Made by a program: the position numbers and the translations under genes
The notes under the pieces: generated by a model
Database searches by the model: none
What the model saw: the letters and a program-made list of their open reading frames with translations, nothing else
What the model was told of the DNA's origin: nothing
Shown here: piece after piece, positions 41,716-50,523 of the stretch
Position numbering within the stretch: the first letter of the stretch is position 1
How the letters are laid out: each line of letters opens with the position of its first letter
DNA from: Roseateles depolymerans
GTDB lineage: Bacteria; Pseudomonadota; Gammaproteobacteria; Burkholderiales; Burkholderiaceae_C
Direction: 5' to 3'
Assembly: GCA_003241055.1 (NCBI GenBank)
Contig: QFOD01000019.1
Span: forward strand, 41,339 to 105,338
Length of the DNA stretch: 64,000 bases

Positions 41716-41746
41716 ACGAGCCCTTGAGGCGATGGGACGGGCTCGT
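41716..41746. other. Leader hairpin before the zinc-ribbon gene
   Basis: ACGAGCCC (41716-41723) pairs with GGGCTCGT (41739-41746): an 8-bp stem with a 15-nt loop, about 26 bp upstream of the zinc-ribbon gene start. It could be an attenuator, a terminator for the preceding genes or a protein-binding site. Confidence 0.45.
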
Positions 41747-41772
41747 AACGTGGTCTCAAAAGGAGCCACCGC

Positions 41773-42408
41773 ATGCCGTCCACATCGTCTCCCACCGTCG
41801 CGCGCAACGGGTCCAGCGCGCACATTGCCCCCTTCGCCGGCTTCCCGGCTGGCGCGACGACTTCCACGGATGAACCGGCCACGATCCGCTGCCGCCTGTG
41901 CACTTGCCTGCTCGGCGCCGAGGACGATGACGACGAGGACCTCGCGCTGTGTGGCTCCTGCCGGCGCCGGCCCGAAGCCCGCCGCCTCGGTTTGCCGGCC
42001 ACATCGCTGACCCCCACGCCGTCCCGGGCAGCAGCCGCGATCCCGCGTCCCGCGCGCGACTTCACCGAAGCCGAGCGCGCGCTGATCCGCAAGATCCACG
42101 GCTTCATGCCGGCGCAGCAGCTCCTGGCCTTGCTCAACGAGCGCCTGGCCTGCGATCTCGGACCGGATGCCGCGCCCTACAGCATGGAGCAACTGCACGC
42201 GGCCATCGGCGGCCTCGCGACGCCCGCGCCCATCGGCGGCCACGGCTGGGCCGCGCAGCGCAAGCTGATCGCCCAGGCGCGCCGGGGCGGGCTGCTCGAT
42301 GCGGTCACCGAACAGCTCATCGACGACTTCGCCGTTGTCTTCTCCCTCAACCCCAAGCAGGTGCTGGTGCTGCGCGACACGCTGCTGCAACCCGAGGAGG
42401 ACGCCTGA
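41773..42408 (+). CDS. Zinc-ribbon-like hypothetical protein
   Basis: A 211-residue protein with a low-complexity N-terminus, a Cys pair set CRLCTC ... CGSC (about 40-63, split by an acidic run) that resembles a zinc ribbon, and a helical C-terminal domain (about 95-205). AAAAGGAG precedes the ATG. Its stop overlaps the start of the HerA-like ATPase gene (TGATG), so the two are translated together and may work as a pair. Confidence 0.7.
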   Translation: MPSTSSPTVARNGSSAHIAPFAGFPAGATTSTDEPATIRCRLCTCLLGAEDDDDEDLALCGSCRRRPEARRLGLPATSLTPTPSRAAAAIPRPARDFTEAERALIRKIHGFMPAQQLLALLNERLACDLGPDAAPYSMEQLHAAIGGLATPAPIGGHGWAAQRKLIAQARRGGLLDAVTEQLIDDFAVVFSLNPKQVLVLRDTLLQPEEDA

Positions 42409-43349
42409 TGCAACACGCCGTCATCCAGCGCGACGAGATGCTGAGCGCCCAGCTCGACCTCGGCGGCGCGCCGATCGACCTGGCCGAATACGCCACCACC
42501 GGCCTGCTGGCCGTCGCGGTGGGTCCACGCGGCATGGGCAAGACCAACGCCGGCCTGCTGATGGCCGAGCAACTCTCCGCCCAGGGTTGGGTCAGCGTGC
42601 TGATCGACCCCGAGAGTGAGATGGAGTCGCTCTACGGGGCCGCCGTGCGCGACGCCGAGCACCTGGGCACGCTGCTGGACTCGCGCGAGCAGGCCATCGT
42701 CGTGGTCAGCGCCCGGGACGCGACGGAGTTCCTGCCCTACGGCCGCGCGATCCTCGACGCCGCCGAGCGCTTCCGCAAGCCGCTGTTCGTGGTCATCGAC
42801 GAGGGGCAGCTCTTCAGCGCCACCAAGAAGCGCAAGGAGGACGTGGGCGAGGCCGCCGAGATCATCAACGAGTTCGCCGGGCGCGGCCGCAAGCGCGCGC
42901 TGGACCTGTTCATCACCGCGCTGCGCTACACCGGCACGCTGCACCGCTCGATCTTCAGCAACAAGAACCTGACGCTGATCGGCTTCCAGGAGGACCCGAC
43001 CGCCTGGGCCGCGCTGGCGCCGCAGTTCCGGGCTTCGCGCATCGAGTTCAACGACCTCAACGCGCTGGCGCCCGGCGAGTTCTTCTGCTTCTCGCGGCGC
43101 GGCGTCGAGAAGGTCAAGATGCCGATGGCCCAGGCCCTGCGCCGCGTGGCCCCCAAGGCACGCGCCGTGCGGCGCACGCTGCCGGCGACCTTCAGCCAGT
43201 GGGACCGCGCGATGCGGGGTATCCCGACCGAGCGGCTGCGCGCGCTGACCGATCCGCTGGTGAGCCTGCTGGGCGCCATCGCCGGCCTGTCGAGCCAGCA
43301 GATGATGTCCGGCGCCGGTGCGCTGCAGGACGAACTGGAGACGCGGTGA
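42408..43349 (+). CDS. HerA/FtsK-like ATPase
   Basis: A 313-residue ATPase of the HerA/TraG-like type. Walker A is GPRGMGKTNAG near residue 38, Walker B PLFVVIDEGQLF near 126, followed by an Arg-rich segment NEFAGRGRKRALD with potential arginine fingers. HerA-like proteins form hexamers that move DNA, often with a nuclease or other partner. Both ends overlap their neighbours as TGATG (zinc-ribbon gene before, multi-HTH gene after), so a three-protein complex is plausible. No NurA-like nuclease is next to it. Confidence 0.85.
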   Translation: MQHAVIQRDEMLSAQLDLGGAPIDLAEYATTGLLAVAVGPRGMGKTNAGLLMAEQLSAQGWVSVLIDPESEMESLYGAAVRDAEHLGTLLDSREQAIVVVSARDATEFLPYGRAILDAAERFRKPLFVVIDEGQLFSATKKRKEDVGEAAEIINEFAGRGRKRALDLFITALRYTGTLHRSIFSNKNLTLIGFQEDPTAWAALAPQFRASRIEFNDLNALAPGEFFCFSRRGVEKVKMPMAQALRRVAPKARAVRRTLPATFSQWDRAMRGIPTERLRALTDPLVSLLGAIAGLSSQQMMSGAGALQDELETR

Positions 43350-45274
43350 TGGCGGCGCCGCAATCCACCGGGGCCGACTGGCGCGCCTTCGTGCTGGCCC
43401 ATGGCTGGCGGGCCGCGAAGCAGGAGCTGGCCGCCGTGCTCGGCGTCACGCCGGGCGCCATCGAGGCGCTGCGCGGCACCGGCGCCTGCACGAAGCTGGC
43501 CGAGCCGCTGGACTTTGCCGCACTCTTCGCGCTCTGGCACGGCCGCGCGCCGGCCGACGACGACTGGCCCGCGCCACGCAAGGCGGGCCATGGCGCCTAC
43601 GAGTGGCAGGCGCCCGAGATCGCGCTGCTGGCCAGCCTCGTGGGCCGTCTCGGTGCCGACGAGATCGCGCCGGTGCTGACGGCCCGACTGCGCCAGCGCT
43701 CCGGCGATGCTGCGGCCGAACGGACCGTGGTCGCCGTGCAGGTGCGCATCAACCAGATCGGCCTGCAGTCCAGCGACGTGCTGGGCGGCATCACCGTCAC
43801 CGAGGCAGGGCGGCTGGCCGGCTCGACGGCCGTGGTTCACCAGGCGATCCGCAAGGGCACGCTGGCCGCACGCAAGGTCGGGCGTCTGCTGGTGATCCCG
43901 CACGAGGCCTGGGAGGCCTGGAAAGCCCAGCACGCCGCGCCGCCCGAGGGCTATGTGCGCCTGTCCACGCTGCGCCAGCCGCTGGGCATCCGCAGCGACA
44001 AGCTCTCCGAGTTCGCCCGCATGGGCCATGTGCCGGGCGCGGTGCGCTGCAACCCCTTCGGCGTGCCAGGCCCCTCCACCCAGTTCGGCACCTGGTACAT
44101 CGCCCCCAAGGACGCCGCGAAGCTGCTCGCCGACCGCCGCGCCGGCCGGCCCATGCCCTGGCACGGCAAGCCGCTGCTGGACAACCTGCGCGTCACCTTC
44201 CGTCTGTGGCAGGCACGCCGGCATCCCGTCATCTGCCCGACCTGTGCCGCGATCTGGGGCGAGCAGGGCGCGCCGGCCGACTTCGAGGACTACATCGCCC
44301 GCTACCCGGCGCTGGCCCATGGCGCCAAGCGCCACCTGACGCTGCCCTGGACGCCCGGGCTGACGGTGGCCGAGGTCGCGGGCCAGTCCGGCCGCAGCCA
44401 GGCCCATGTCCGGCGCGCCGTCGGCAACGGCGTGCTGGCGGCGACCACCGACGACGACCGGCTCTATGTGACGCGCACCGATGCCACGCGCTGGATCGCG
44501 CGCGGCTGCCCGAGCGGCGACGGCGAGAAGTCCTGGATTGCCGTCGACACCGCCTGCCGGCAGTACCTGTTCACGTCGCGCGACCTGCAGCGCCACATCG
44601 ACGAAGGGCGCCTGCAGCACAAGGTCGGCAGCGCCGGTGCGATGCGCGGCATCGCCTACGTGCTGCGCCAACAGTGCGCGCAGTTGCGCGAGACGTTGGG
44701 CTTCAGCGAGGAGGAGGCGGCGCGCCGCGTCGGCGTCAGCGTGGAGCGGCTGCGCGTCCTGCTCGAAGGCCTGACCTGGCGCCGCGCCGAAGGCATTCCG
44801 CTGGCCACCGTGCAGGCGGCGATCAAGCGCCGCGAGTCGCAGGAGGGCTACACGCTGGAGGAAGCGGCCGCGCTGCTCGGCACCTCCCTGGCCTGGGTCA
44901 AGGCCCGCAAGCGCGACGGCACGGTGCGGGTGTCGCAGGCGCGCTGGGACCGGCGCCGCCAGTACCTCACGGCACCGATGCTGGAGCGGCTGCGCGAGGC
45001 GCTGAGCCGGCCGGCGCCGCAGGCACAGCCGATCGGCGAGGACTGGTTGAGGCTCGGCGAAGCCGCGCTGGAGGCCGGGGTGTCGGCGGCGACGGTGCTG
45101 CGCTGGGCCGGGGACGGTGAACTCGCACGGCACGCTGCGGCCAGCGGAAGCCGCTACCACCGCGAGGCGGTGCGGGCACGGGCGCGGCGCTACTGGGCCG
45201 GCGTGCGCTTCCACCGCGCCACGCCGCCAGCCTGGCTGGCAGCCGAAGGCTGGGAACGCGCCCGGGCCGCATAG
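43349..45274 (+). CDS. Protein with repeated excisionase/MerR-like HTH modules
   Basis: A 641-residue protein containing at least four winged-HTH-like units: GITVTEAGRLAGSTAVVHQA (147-166) with following wing, GLTVAEVAGQSGRSQAHVRR (337-356), EGYTLEEAAALLGTSLAWVK (499-518) and DWLRLGEAALEAGVSAATVL (565-584). Each resembles an HTH_17/MerR module with its own wing. A zinc-binding-like CPTC pair lies at 296-299. The tandem layout suggests it reads an extended or repetitive DNA site, perhaps recruiting the HerA-like ATPase whose stop codon overlaps its start. Confidence 0.75.
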   Translation: MAAPQSTGADWRAFVLAHGWRAAKQELAAVLGVTPGAIEALRGTGACTKLAEPLDFAALFALWHGRAPADDDWPAPRKAGHGAYEWQAPEIALLASLVGRLGADEIAPVLTARLRQRSGDAAAERTVVAVQVRINQIGLQSSDVLGGITVTEAGRLAGSTAVVHQAIRKGTLAARKVGRLLVIPHEAWEAWKAQHAAPPEGYVRLSTLRQPLGIRSDKLSEFARMGHVPGAVRCNPFGVPGPSTQFGTWYIAPKDAAKLLADRRAGRPMPWHGKPLLDNLRVTFRLWQARRHPVICPTCAAIWGEQGAPADFEDYIARYPALAHGAKRHLTLPWTPGLTVAEVAGQSGRSQAHVRRAVGNGVLAATTDDDRLYVTRTDATRWIARGCPSGDGEKSWIAVDTACRQYLFTSRDLQRHIDEGRLQHKVGSAGAMRGIAYVLRQQCAQLRETLGFSEEEAARRVGVSVERLRVLLEGLTWRRAEGIPLATVQAAIKRRESQEGYTLEEAAALLGTSLAWVKARKRDGTVRVSQARWDRRRQYLTAPMLERLREALSRPAPQAQPIGEDWLRLGEAALEAGVSAATVLRWAGDGELARHAAASGSRYHREAVRARARRYWAGVRFHRATPPAWLAAEGWERARAA

Positions 45275-45370
45275 AGGTCGCGCCAAGGCCGCCGCACCGT
45301 CGTTGACCCAGGCGCATCGGGCGGGACGCTGTCCCCGTTGGCCTGCTGTCGCGGGCACGGAGGAACCGCG

Positions 45371-46228
45371 ATGGGCCACAAGGAATCCGCCGCCGCGCTC
45401 GGCCTGGACGGCGCCGACCACACCAAGGAACTGCTGCGCTTGATCCGCACGACGGCGCACCGCTGGAGCCAGCACGAGGTGTTCGCGGACTTCGTGGAGC
45501 TGTCCAGCCTGTCCTTCAGCAACGCCGTGGACCCGCGCCAGTTCGACGTGCGCGAGGCGCGCTACCTGGAGATCGCGAAGAAGTACCCCCGCGACGATTT
45601 CGAGCGGTTCCCGCGCATGATGGGGCACCTGACCCTGGCGATGGAGCAGTGCTGCGTGACGGGCGAGCTGACCGACGTGCTCGGCGGGGTCTACATGCAG
45701 CTCGAACTCGGCAACGAGCGGGCAGGGCAGTTCTTCACGCCGTATCCGGTGTCCAGGCTCATCGCCGCGATGCTGGTGGGTGACGGCGCCGAAGCCCGGG
45801 AGAAGGGCTTCATCGACATGTCGGAACCGGCCTGCGGCGCGGGCGGCATGGTGATCGCGATGGCGGACGCGTTGCAGCAGGCCGGGCTGAACCACCAGAG
45901 CGCGATGCACGCGACCTGCATCGACATCGACCCGCGCTGCGTCCACATGACCTACCTGCAGCTCTCGCTGCTGCACATCCCCGCCGTCGTGCTGCACGGC
46001 AATGCGCTGAGCCTGCAGGTCTGGAGCCGCTGGTACACGCCGGCCCATGTGCTGGGAGGCTGGCGACGACGCCTTGAGGAACGGCTTGAGCGCGAAGCGC
46101 AGGCGGCAGGCGCGAACGGAGAGCCCGAGGCCGTGCCGGAGGAACCCGCCGCCACTTCGGCGCCGAGGTCTCCCGCCCCACCGCAGGCCCTCGTGCAACT
46201 CAAGCAGCTCAAGCTGTTCGAGGACTGA
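45371..46228 (+). CDS. N6-adenine DNA methyltransferase-like protein lacking motif IV
   Basis: A 285-residue protein related to the HsdM-type N-terminal and SAM-binding regions: GQFFTP (119-124), then motif I EPACGAGGM (152-160) and the acidic IDID (184-187). The catalytic motif IV (NPPY/F) expected soon after is absent; the sequence runs GNALSLQVWSRWYTP into a charged, Pro-rich tail. SAM may still bind, but methyl transfer to adenine looks unlikely, so it may be a pseudo-enzyme or need a partner. ATG at 45371 follows GGAGG; a GGGAC/GTCCC hairpin lies just upstream. Confidence 0.8.
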   Translation: MGHKESAAALGLDGADHTKELLRLIRTTAHRWSQHEVFADFVELSSLSFSNAVDPRQFDVREARYLEIAKKYPRDDFERFPRMMGHLTLAMEQCCVTGELTDVLGGVYMQLELGNERAGQFFTPYPVSRLIAAMLVGDGAEAREKGFIDMSEPACGAGGMVIAMADALQQAGLNHQSAMHATCIDIDPRCVHMTYLQLSLLHIPAVVLHGNALSLQVWSRWYTPAHVLGGWRRRLEERLEREAQAAGANGEPEAVPEEPAATSAPRSPAPPQALVQLKQLKLFED

Positions 46229-46406
46229 CGGCACACAGGTGGCAGGGGTGCCGCTCCCCGGCTCCGCGTTGAGGATGCGTCCCGGCGCGTGATCCTGAAT
46301 CCGGCAGCGATGGTGCTGCCGCTTCGATGGACCCGCCTCGCAGGGGCTCTCGGTACTCGCCGCCGTGGCGAGACATGTTCCCGCTGCCGATGGCTGGCGC
46401 CACGCC

Positions 46407-47561
46407 ATGCAACAGATCGAACTGCCAGGCCTTGCGCCACCCGCACCTCCCGTCTTTCCTGCCGCCTCGGCATCGATGGAGCGCTTCGCGCTCGCCCGCG
46501 ACCCCATGGTGGACATCGCGTTGGCGGGCCACGCGCCGGTGTATCTCGGGGTCAGCGGCGGCAAGGACAGCCAGGCCCTGGCCTACCGCGTGCAGGCCCA
46601 TCTCGACGACGTCGGCCACGCCGGACCGCGTGCGCTGATCCACAGCGACCTGGGCCGGATCGAGTGGCGCGATTCGATCATCGTCTGCGAGCGGCTGGCC
46701 GAGCGTCTCGGCTGGGAGCTGATCGTGGTCCGGCGCGCTGCCGGCGACATGATGGACCGCTGGCTGTCGCGCTGGGAGGCCAACGTGGCGCGCTATGCGG
46801 CGCTCTCGTGCGTGCGGCTGATCATGCCCTGGAGTTCCGCAGCCCAACGCTTCTGCACGTCCGAGTTGAAGTCGGCCGTTATCGCCCGCGCGATCCGCGC
46901 GCGGCACCCGAGCGGCACGGTGATCTCGGGGGTGGGCATTCGGCGCGAGGAGAGCACGGCCCGCTCCCGCACGCCGGCGGCCAAGCGCGATGAGCGGCTG
47001 ACCCGCGCACGCGGCATCGGCCTGACCTGGAACCCGCTGATCCACTGGCCGCGTGCCGACGTGCTGGACTACATCCGCTCGCGCGGGGACATCCTGCACG
47101 CGGCCTACCGCATCTATGGCAGCAGCCGCGTGTCCTGCGCCTTCTGCGTGCTCGGCTCGCAGGCCGACCTGCAGGCCTCGGCCACGTGCCCGGACAACGC
47201 GGCGATCTACCGCGAGATCGTCGAGCTGGAGATCCGCTCGACCTTCTCGTTCCAGTCCAACCGCTGGCTGGGCGACGTGGCCCCGGACCTGCTCGACGCG
47301 CCGACGCGCGCGGCCCTGGCCGAGGCCAAGGAACGGGCGGCGCGGCGGCAGGCGGTGGAGGCCTTGATCCCGCGCCACCTGCTCTACGAGGCCGGCTGGC
47401 CGACCACCATGCCGTCGCGCGAGGAGGCGGCGTTGCTGGCCGATGTACGACGCCAGGTCGCCGTGACGGTGGGGCTGGCCGACGTGGGTTGCCTGGACGA
47501 GGGCGCGGTCATGGATCGCTACGCGCAGCTGCTGCACGAGAAGGCGCAGCGCGAGGCTTGA
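46407..47561 (+). CDS. PP-loop ATPase, PAPS-reductase-like, beside the DpdA-like gene
   Basis: A 384-residue PP-loop protein with the canonical SGGKDS at 50-55, the motif GVGIRREESTARS typical of the PAPS-reductase-like branch, and a Cys cluster SCAFCVLGS. The chemistry is ATP-dependent activation. In this setting, 118 bp upstream of a DpdA-like gene, it may modify the inserted base or act like the PP-loop enzymes of 7-deazaguanine synthesis; that is inference. The ATG at 46407 starts the conserved MQQIELPGLAPP segment; a GTG at 46365 is an alternative. A GGCAGC/GCTGCC hairpin lies upstream. Confidence 0.82.
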   Translation: MQQIELPGLAPPAPPVFPAASASMERFALARDPMVDIALAGHAPVYLGVSGGKDSQALAYRVQAHLDDVGHAGPRALIHSDLGRIEWRDSIIVCERLAERLGWELIVVRRAAGDMMDRWLSRWEANVARYAALSCVRLIMPWSSAAQRFCTSELKSAVIARAIRARHPSGTVISGVGIRREESTARSRTPAAKRDERLTRARGIGLTWNPLIHWPRADVLDYIRSRGDILHAAYRIYGSSRVSCAFCVLGSQADLQASATCPDNAAIYREIVELEIRSTFSFQSNRWLGDVAPDLLDAPTRAALAEAKERAARRQAVEALIPRHLLYEAGWPTTMPSREEAALLADVRRQVAVTVGLADVGCLDEGAVMDRYAQLLHEKAQREA

Positions 47562-47678
47562 TGGCCCGGCGAGGGATGCCTCGCGAGGCCTGGCGGCGCC
47601 CCGGGGCTGCGACTTCCGGCTGGCGACTTGAAGGAGGGCGGGTGCTTTTTAGCCTGGCTTCAGCCCAGGAGAGAAGCC

Positions 47679-48656
47679 ATGCTGAAGCCCACGAAGCCGG
47701 GGATGCCCCGCGCCCTGATCAACGCCCCCTACGAGCCGGCCGACCGATTCGTGATGCGGGTAGGCATCCCGCACCGCGGCGGGCGGCTGGCCTTCCACGC
47801 CTTCGAGCAGGGCTATGCGGCGATGGTCAGCGCCAGCGCCTTCTGGAACGCCAGGCGCGGCAGCTTCACCATCCCCGAAGCGACCAACCTGCACGAGGTC
47901 GACTTTGCGCTCGACAGCGCCGGCTTCACGGCGATGAAGCTCTGGCAGGCCAGGGGCACGCAGCCGGGCATAGCGGGCGTGTTCCCCTGGACCTACGCGC
48001 AGTACATCGAGCTGGCGTGCTCGGTGGGCGCCTGCTGGTGGGCGCAGCCCGACCTGTGCTGCGAGCCGCAGATCGCGGCCAGCGACGAGGAGGTCGACTA
48101 CCGCATCCGCGCGACCGCAACGCTGCTGGAAGGCGTGCTGCGCATCGTCTATGCCTGGCAGGACGAGTTGGCCAAGACCAGCAGCCCATCCGTCGTGGCC
48201 CGGCTGGTTCCGCCTCCCGTGCCGGTGATCCAAGGCTGGACCGCCGACCAGTACCTGCGCAGCCTGGACCTGCTGGACCAGGTCTGGCGGCGCTGGGAGC
48301 CCTGGCTGGCCCGGCCGGCGCTGATCGGCGTGGGCTCGGTGTGCCGCCGCCACCTGCGCCACCCCAAGCATGGGCTGCTCGCGATCCTCGGTCGGTTGGA
48401 GACGGCCTTGCCTACGGGCGCGCGGCTGCACCTCTTCGGCGTCAAGGGTGCCTGCCTGGACCACCTCAAGATGCGCGGCTGGATCGCGTCGGCCGACTCG
48501 ATGGCCTACGACGACGGTGCGCGGCGCCAGGCCTGGGCGCGCGGCCACTCGAACACGGTGGGGCACCGCAGCGACGCCATGAGCCGCTGGATGCGGGGCG
48601 CCGCCGAGAGGCTGGCCCCGGCGGCCGGGGACCAGTACCAGCTGCGGTTCGCCTAG
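47679..48656 (+). CDS. DpdA-like queuine tRNA-ribosyltransferase family protein
   Basis: A 325-residue TGT-fold protein of the DpdA-like (deazapurine-in-DNA) family. Visible signatures are FALDSAGF (Asp79, base-binding/catalytic), PVIQGWTADQYLRSLDLL, LIGVGSVCRR (217-224, the Gly-rich recognition loop), LHLFGVKG and SADSMAYDDGAR with Asp273 the likely nucleophile. DpdA swaps guanine in DNA for a 7-deazaguanine precursor; preQ0 could come from host queuosine genes. A tRNA substrate cannot be excluded. AGGAGAG precedes the ATG. It closes the modification run and converges on a diguanylate cyclase gene. Confidence 0.85.
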   Translation: MLKPTKPGMPRALINAPYEPADRFVMRVGIPHRGGRLAFHAFEQGYAAMVSASAFWNARRGSFTIPEATNLHEVDFALDSAGFTAMKLWQARGTQPGIAGVFPWTYAQYIELACSVGACWWAQPDLCCEPQIAASDEEVDYRIRATATLLEGVLRIVYAWQDELAKTSSPSVVARLVPPPVPVIQGWTADQYLRSLDLLDQVWRRWEPWLARPALIGVGSVCRRHLRHPKHGLLAILGRLETALPTGARLHLFGVKGACLDHLKMRGWIASADSMAYDDGARRQAWARGHSNTVGHRSDAMSRWMRGAAERLAPAAGDQYQLRFA

Positions 48657-48674
48657 ACGCCGTGCGTGCGGTGC

Positions 48675-49820
48675 TCAGCCGATCACCACGCGATTGCGTC
48701 CCCCGTCCTTGGCCCGGTACAGCGCGGCATCGGCACGGGCCAACAGCTCGTCGATGCGCGCGTCGCCGGGGGCCGCTGCCGTCACGCCGACGCTGACCGT
48801 GCAGCCCGGCGCGTCGCCTTGCCCGGTCCGCGTCTCGACGGCCGAGCGAATGCGCTCCGCGGCGATGCTGGCGGCAGCCCCGTCGGTCTCCGGCATCAGC
48901 ACCACGAACTCCTCGCCGCCATAACGGCCCAGCAGGTCCACGCCGCGCAGTGCACCGCGGACCGCGTGGACGAAGTCGACCAGCACGCGGTCGCCCACCA
49001 GGTGCCCATGCTTGTCGTTGACCTGCTTGAAGTCGTCGAGGTCGATGAGCAGCAGCGACATGGGGCGGCCGTAGCGCTGCCAGCGCCTGAAGGCGTCCTC
49101 GCCGGCGACCAGCAGTGCGCGGCGGGTCAGCGCGCCCGTCAGCCCGTCGTGCGAGGCCAGGTGCTCGAACTCTGCGCGCAGGCGCTCGCTGGCCATCAGC
49201 AGCACCCCCACCGCGATCGACATGCCCCCGAGGCTGTAGGCCGCGAAGTAGATGGATTGCAGCGTCGAGGGCTGGAAGCGGTTGCCGTCAGGCTGGTCGA
49301 CCCAGAAGGTGAGGGCACCGCGCACGATGACGACGAGGGCTTGGAGCACCAGCACGCCGAACACGAAGCGGGCCGCGAAGCCGCGACCCTCGCGCAGCAG
49401 CAGGTGCGCGTGGACGAGGATGACGATGGCCATGCAACTGGTGAAGGCCGCCACGCGCACGCGGTAGTCCGGCTGCGCGACGAGGAACCATCCCAGGACG
49501 GCCAGGCAGGCCAGGTCCAGCGCGAGCCACGGCCCCCAGCGCACGGTCTTGCCGTAGAAGCGCTGGCTGCCGAACAGCAGCAGGGCGTAGCCGGCCATGA
49601 GGCAGCCGTTGCCCACGAGGACGACCACGGGCTCGGGGATGCTGCCGGTCAGGTAGTAGCTCGCGACCGACACCATCCACAGCACTGGCGCCAGCCCCCA
49701 CAGGTACACGCCCTGGATCGTCTTGGGGTAGCTGCGGCCCTGGCCCAGCATCACGACGCCCATCAACAGCGTCAACAGACCCGACGTGAAATTCAATGCG
49801 CGTGGGTCGAAACTGGACAT
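48675..49820 (-). CDS. Membrane diguanylate cyclase (GGEEF)
   Basis: A 381-residue protein. Residues 1-205 contain about six hydrophobic segments (for example FTSGLLTLLMGVVMLG and ALDLACLAVLGWFLVA). A GGDEF domain follows with GRYGGEEFVVLMP intact, and RGVD sits five residues before it as an inhibitory site. It should make c-di-GMP in response to a membrane or intramembrane signal. Local AT content rises upstream of the ATG, as expected for a promoter. It marks the end of the backbone run and the start of the signalling-rich right arm. Confidence 0.92.
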   Translation of the reverse strand: MSSFDPRALNFTSGLLTLLMGVVMLGQGRSYPKTIQGVYLWGLAPVLWMVSVASYYLTGSIPEPVVVLVGNGCLMAGYALLLFGSQRFYGKTVRWGPWLALDLACLAVLGWFLVAQPDYRVRVAAFTSCMAIVILVHAHLLLREGRGFAARFVFGVLVLQALVVIVRGALTFWVDQPDGNRFQPSTLQSIYFAAYSLGGMSIAVGVLLMASERLRAEFEHLASHDGLTGALTRRALLVAGEDAFRRWQRYGRPMSLLLIDLDDFKQVNDKHGHLVGDRVLVDFVHAVRGALRGVDLLGRYGGEEFVVLMPETDGAAASIAAERIRSAVETRTGQGDAPGCTVSVGVTAAAPGDARIDELLARADAALYRAKDGGRNRVVIG

Positions 49821-50048
49821 GGCTATTCGTCAGGGCTAATTGGCGGCCCTGTCCTTGAAATGGCCAATGCATGCGCAATCCAATTGGGCCAACCTTTAAT
49901 TCTTCTAATCGATGTGGGCGGCTCCCAGTATCGATGAGTCCCCCCTCGACATCGGGCCGGCCTGACGGGTATTCGCAACAAGCACTACCCGCCCAGGCGC
50001 TGGGCTATCGCTTCAAGCCGGCGCCCGAGGCGCTGAAAAACTCGCCGT

Positions 50049-50261
50049 TCAACCGTGGAAGGAACTGACGTAGAGCGCAGCGCACATGCGGGCCGCAGCC
50101 TCCGGGGAGCCCTCGCTGGCGGCAGTCCGCACGACGCGATCGGCCCACTGCACCGCCTCCCAGGAGGGCATCATGCAGACGTGATCCAGCAGCTCGAGCG
50201 CGAAGTAGAGCCGCCATTGCGAGCTGGTCATCAGGCGATACCGCGAGAGCATGGAATTCAC
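50049..50261 (-). CDS. Small hypothetical protein
   Basis: A 70-residue frame (MLSRYRLMTSSQWRLYFALE from the internal ATG 50252; GTG 50261 is the longer option). Predicted helical, with natural use of Trp, Tyr and Cys. No ribosome site is convincing and no family is recognised. Confidence 0.5.
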   Translation of the reverse strand: MNSMLSRYRLMTSSQWRLYFALELLDHVCMMPSWEAVQWADRVVRTAASEGSPEAAARMCAALYVSSFHG

Positions 50262-50523
50262 TGGACCTCAACTGCGCCGGATCGTCCCCGCGCCCCGGCA
50301 CGCCGGCCGTTCGCGCGCGTCAAGCGTGTGCCGATGATAGGTCGCACGCGATGCGTGGTCCGCGACCTTGGACGTTGCCGCACGCGCGCCGTCAACTCTG
50401 GCACGCGCCGGGTCTCCGCGGTGATGCGTCCGGGCGGCGCTGGCGACTCGCGCGTGTGTTCGCCAGGCGCACGGCGTGGCTTGCAGACCAGGGGCGGCCG
50501 GCAGGCCGGCGCTGGGTCTCGCT

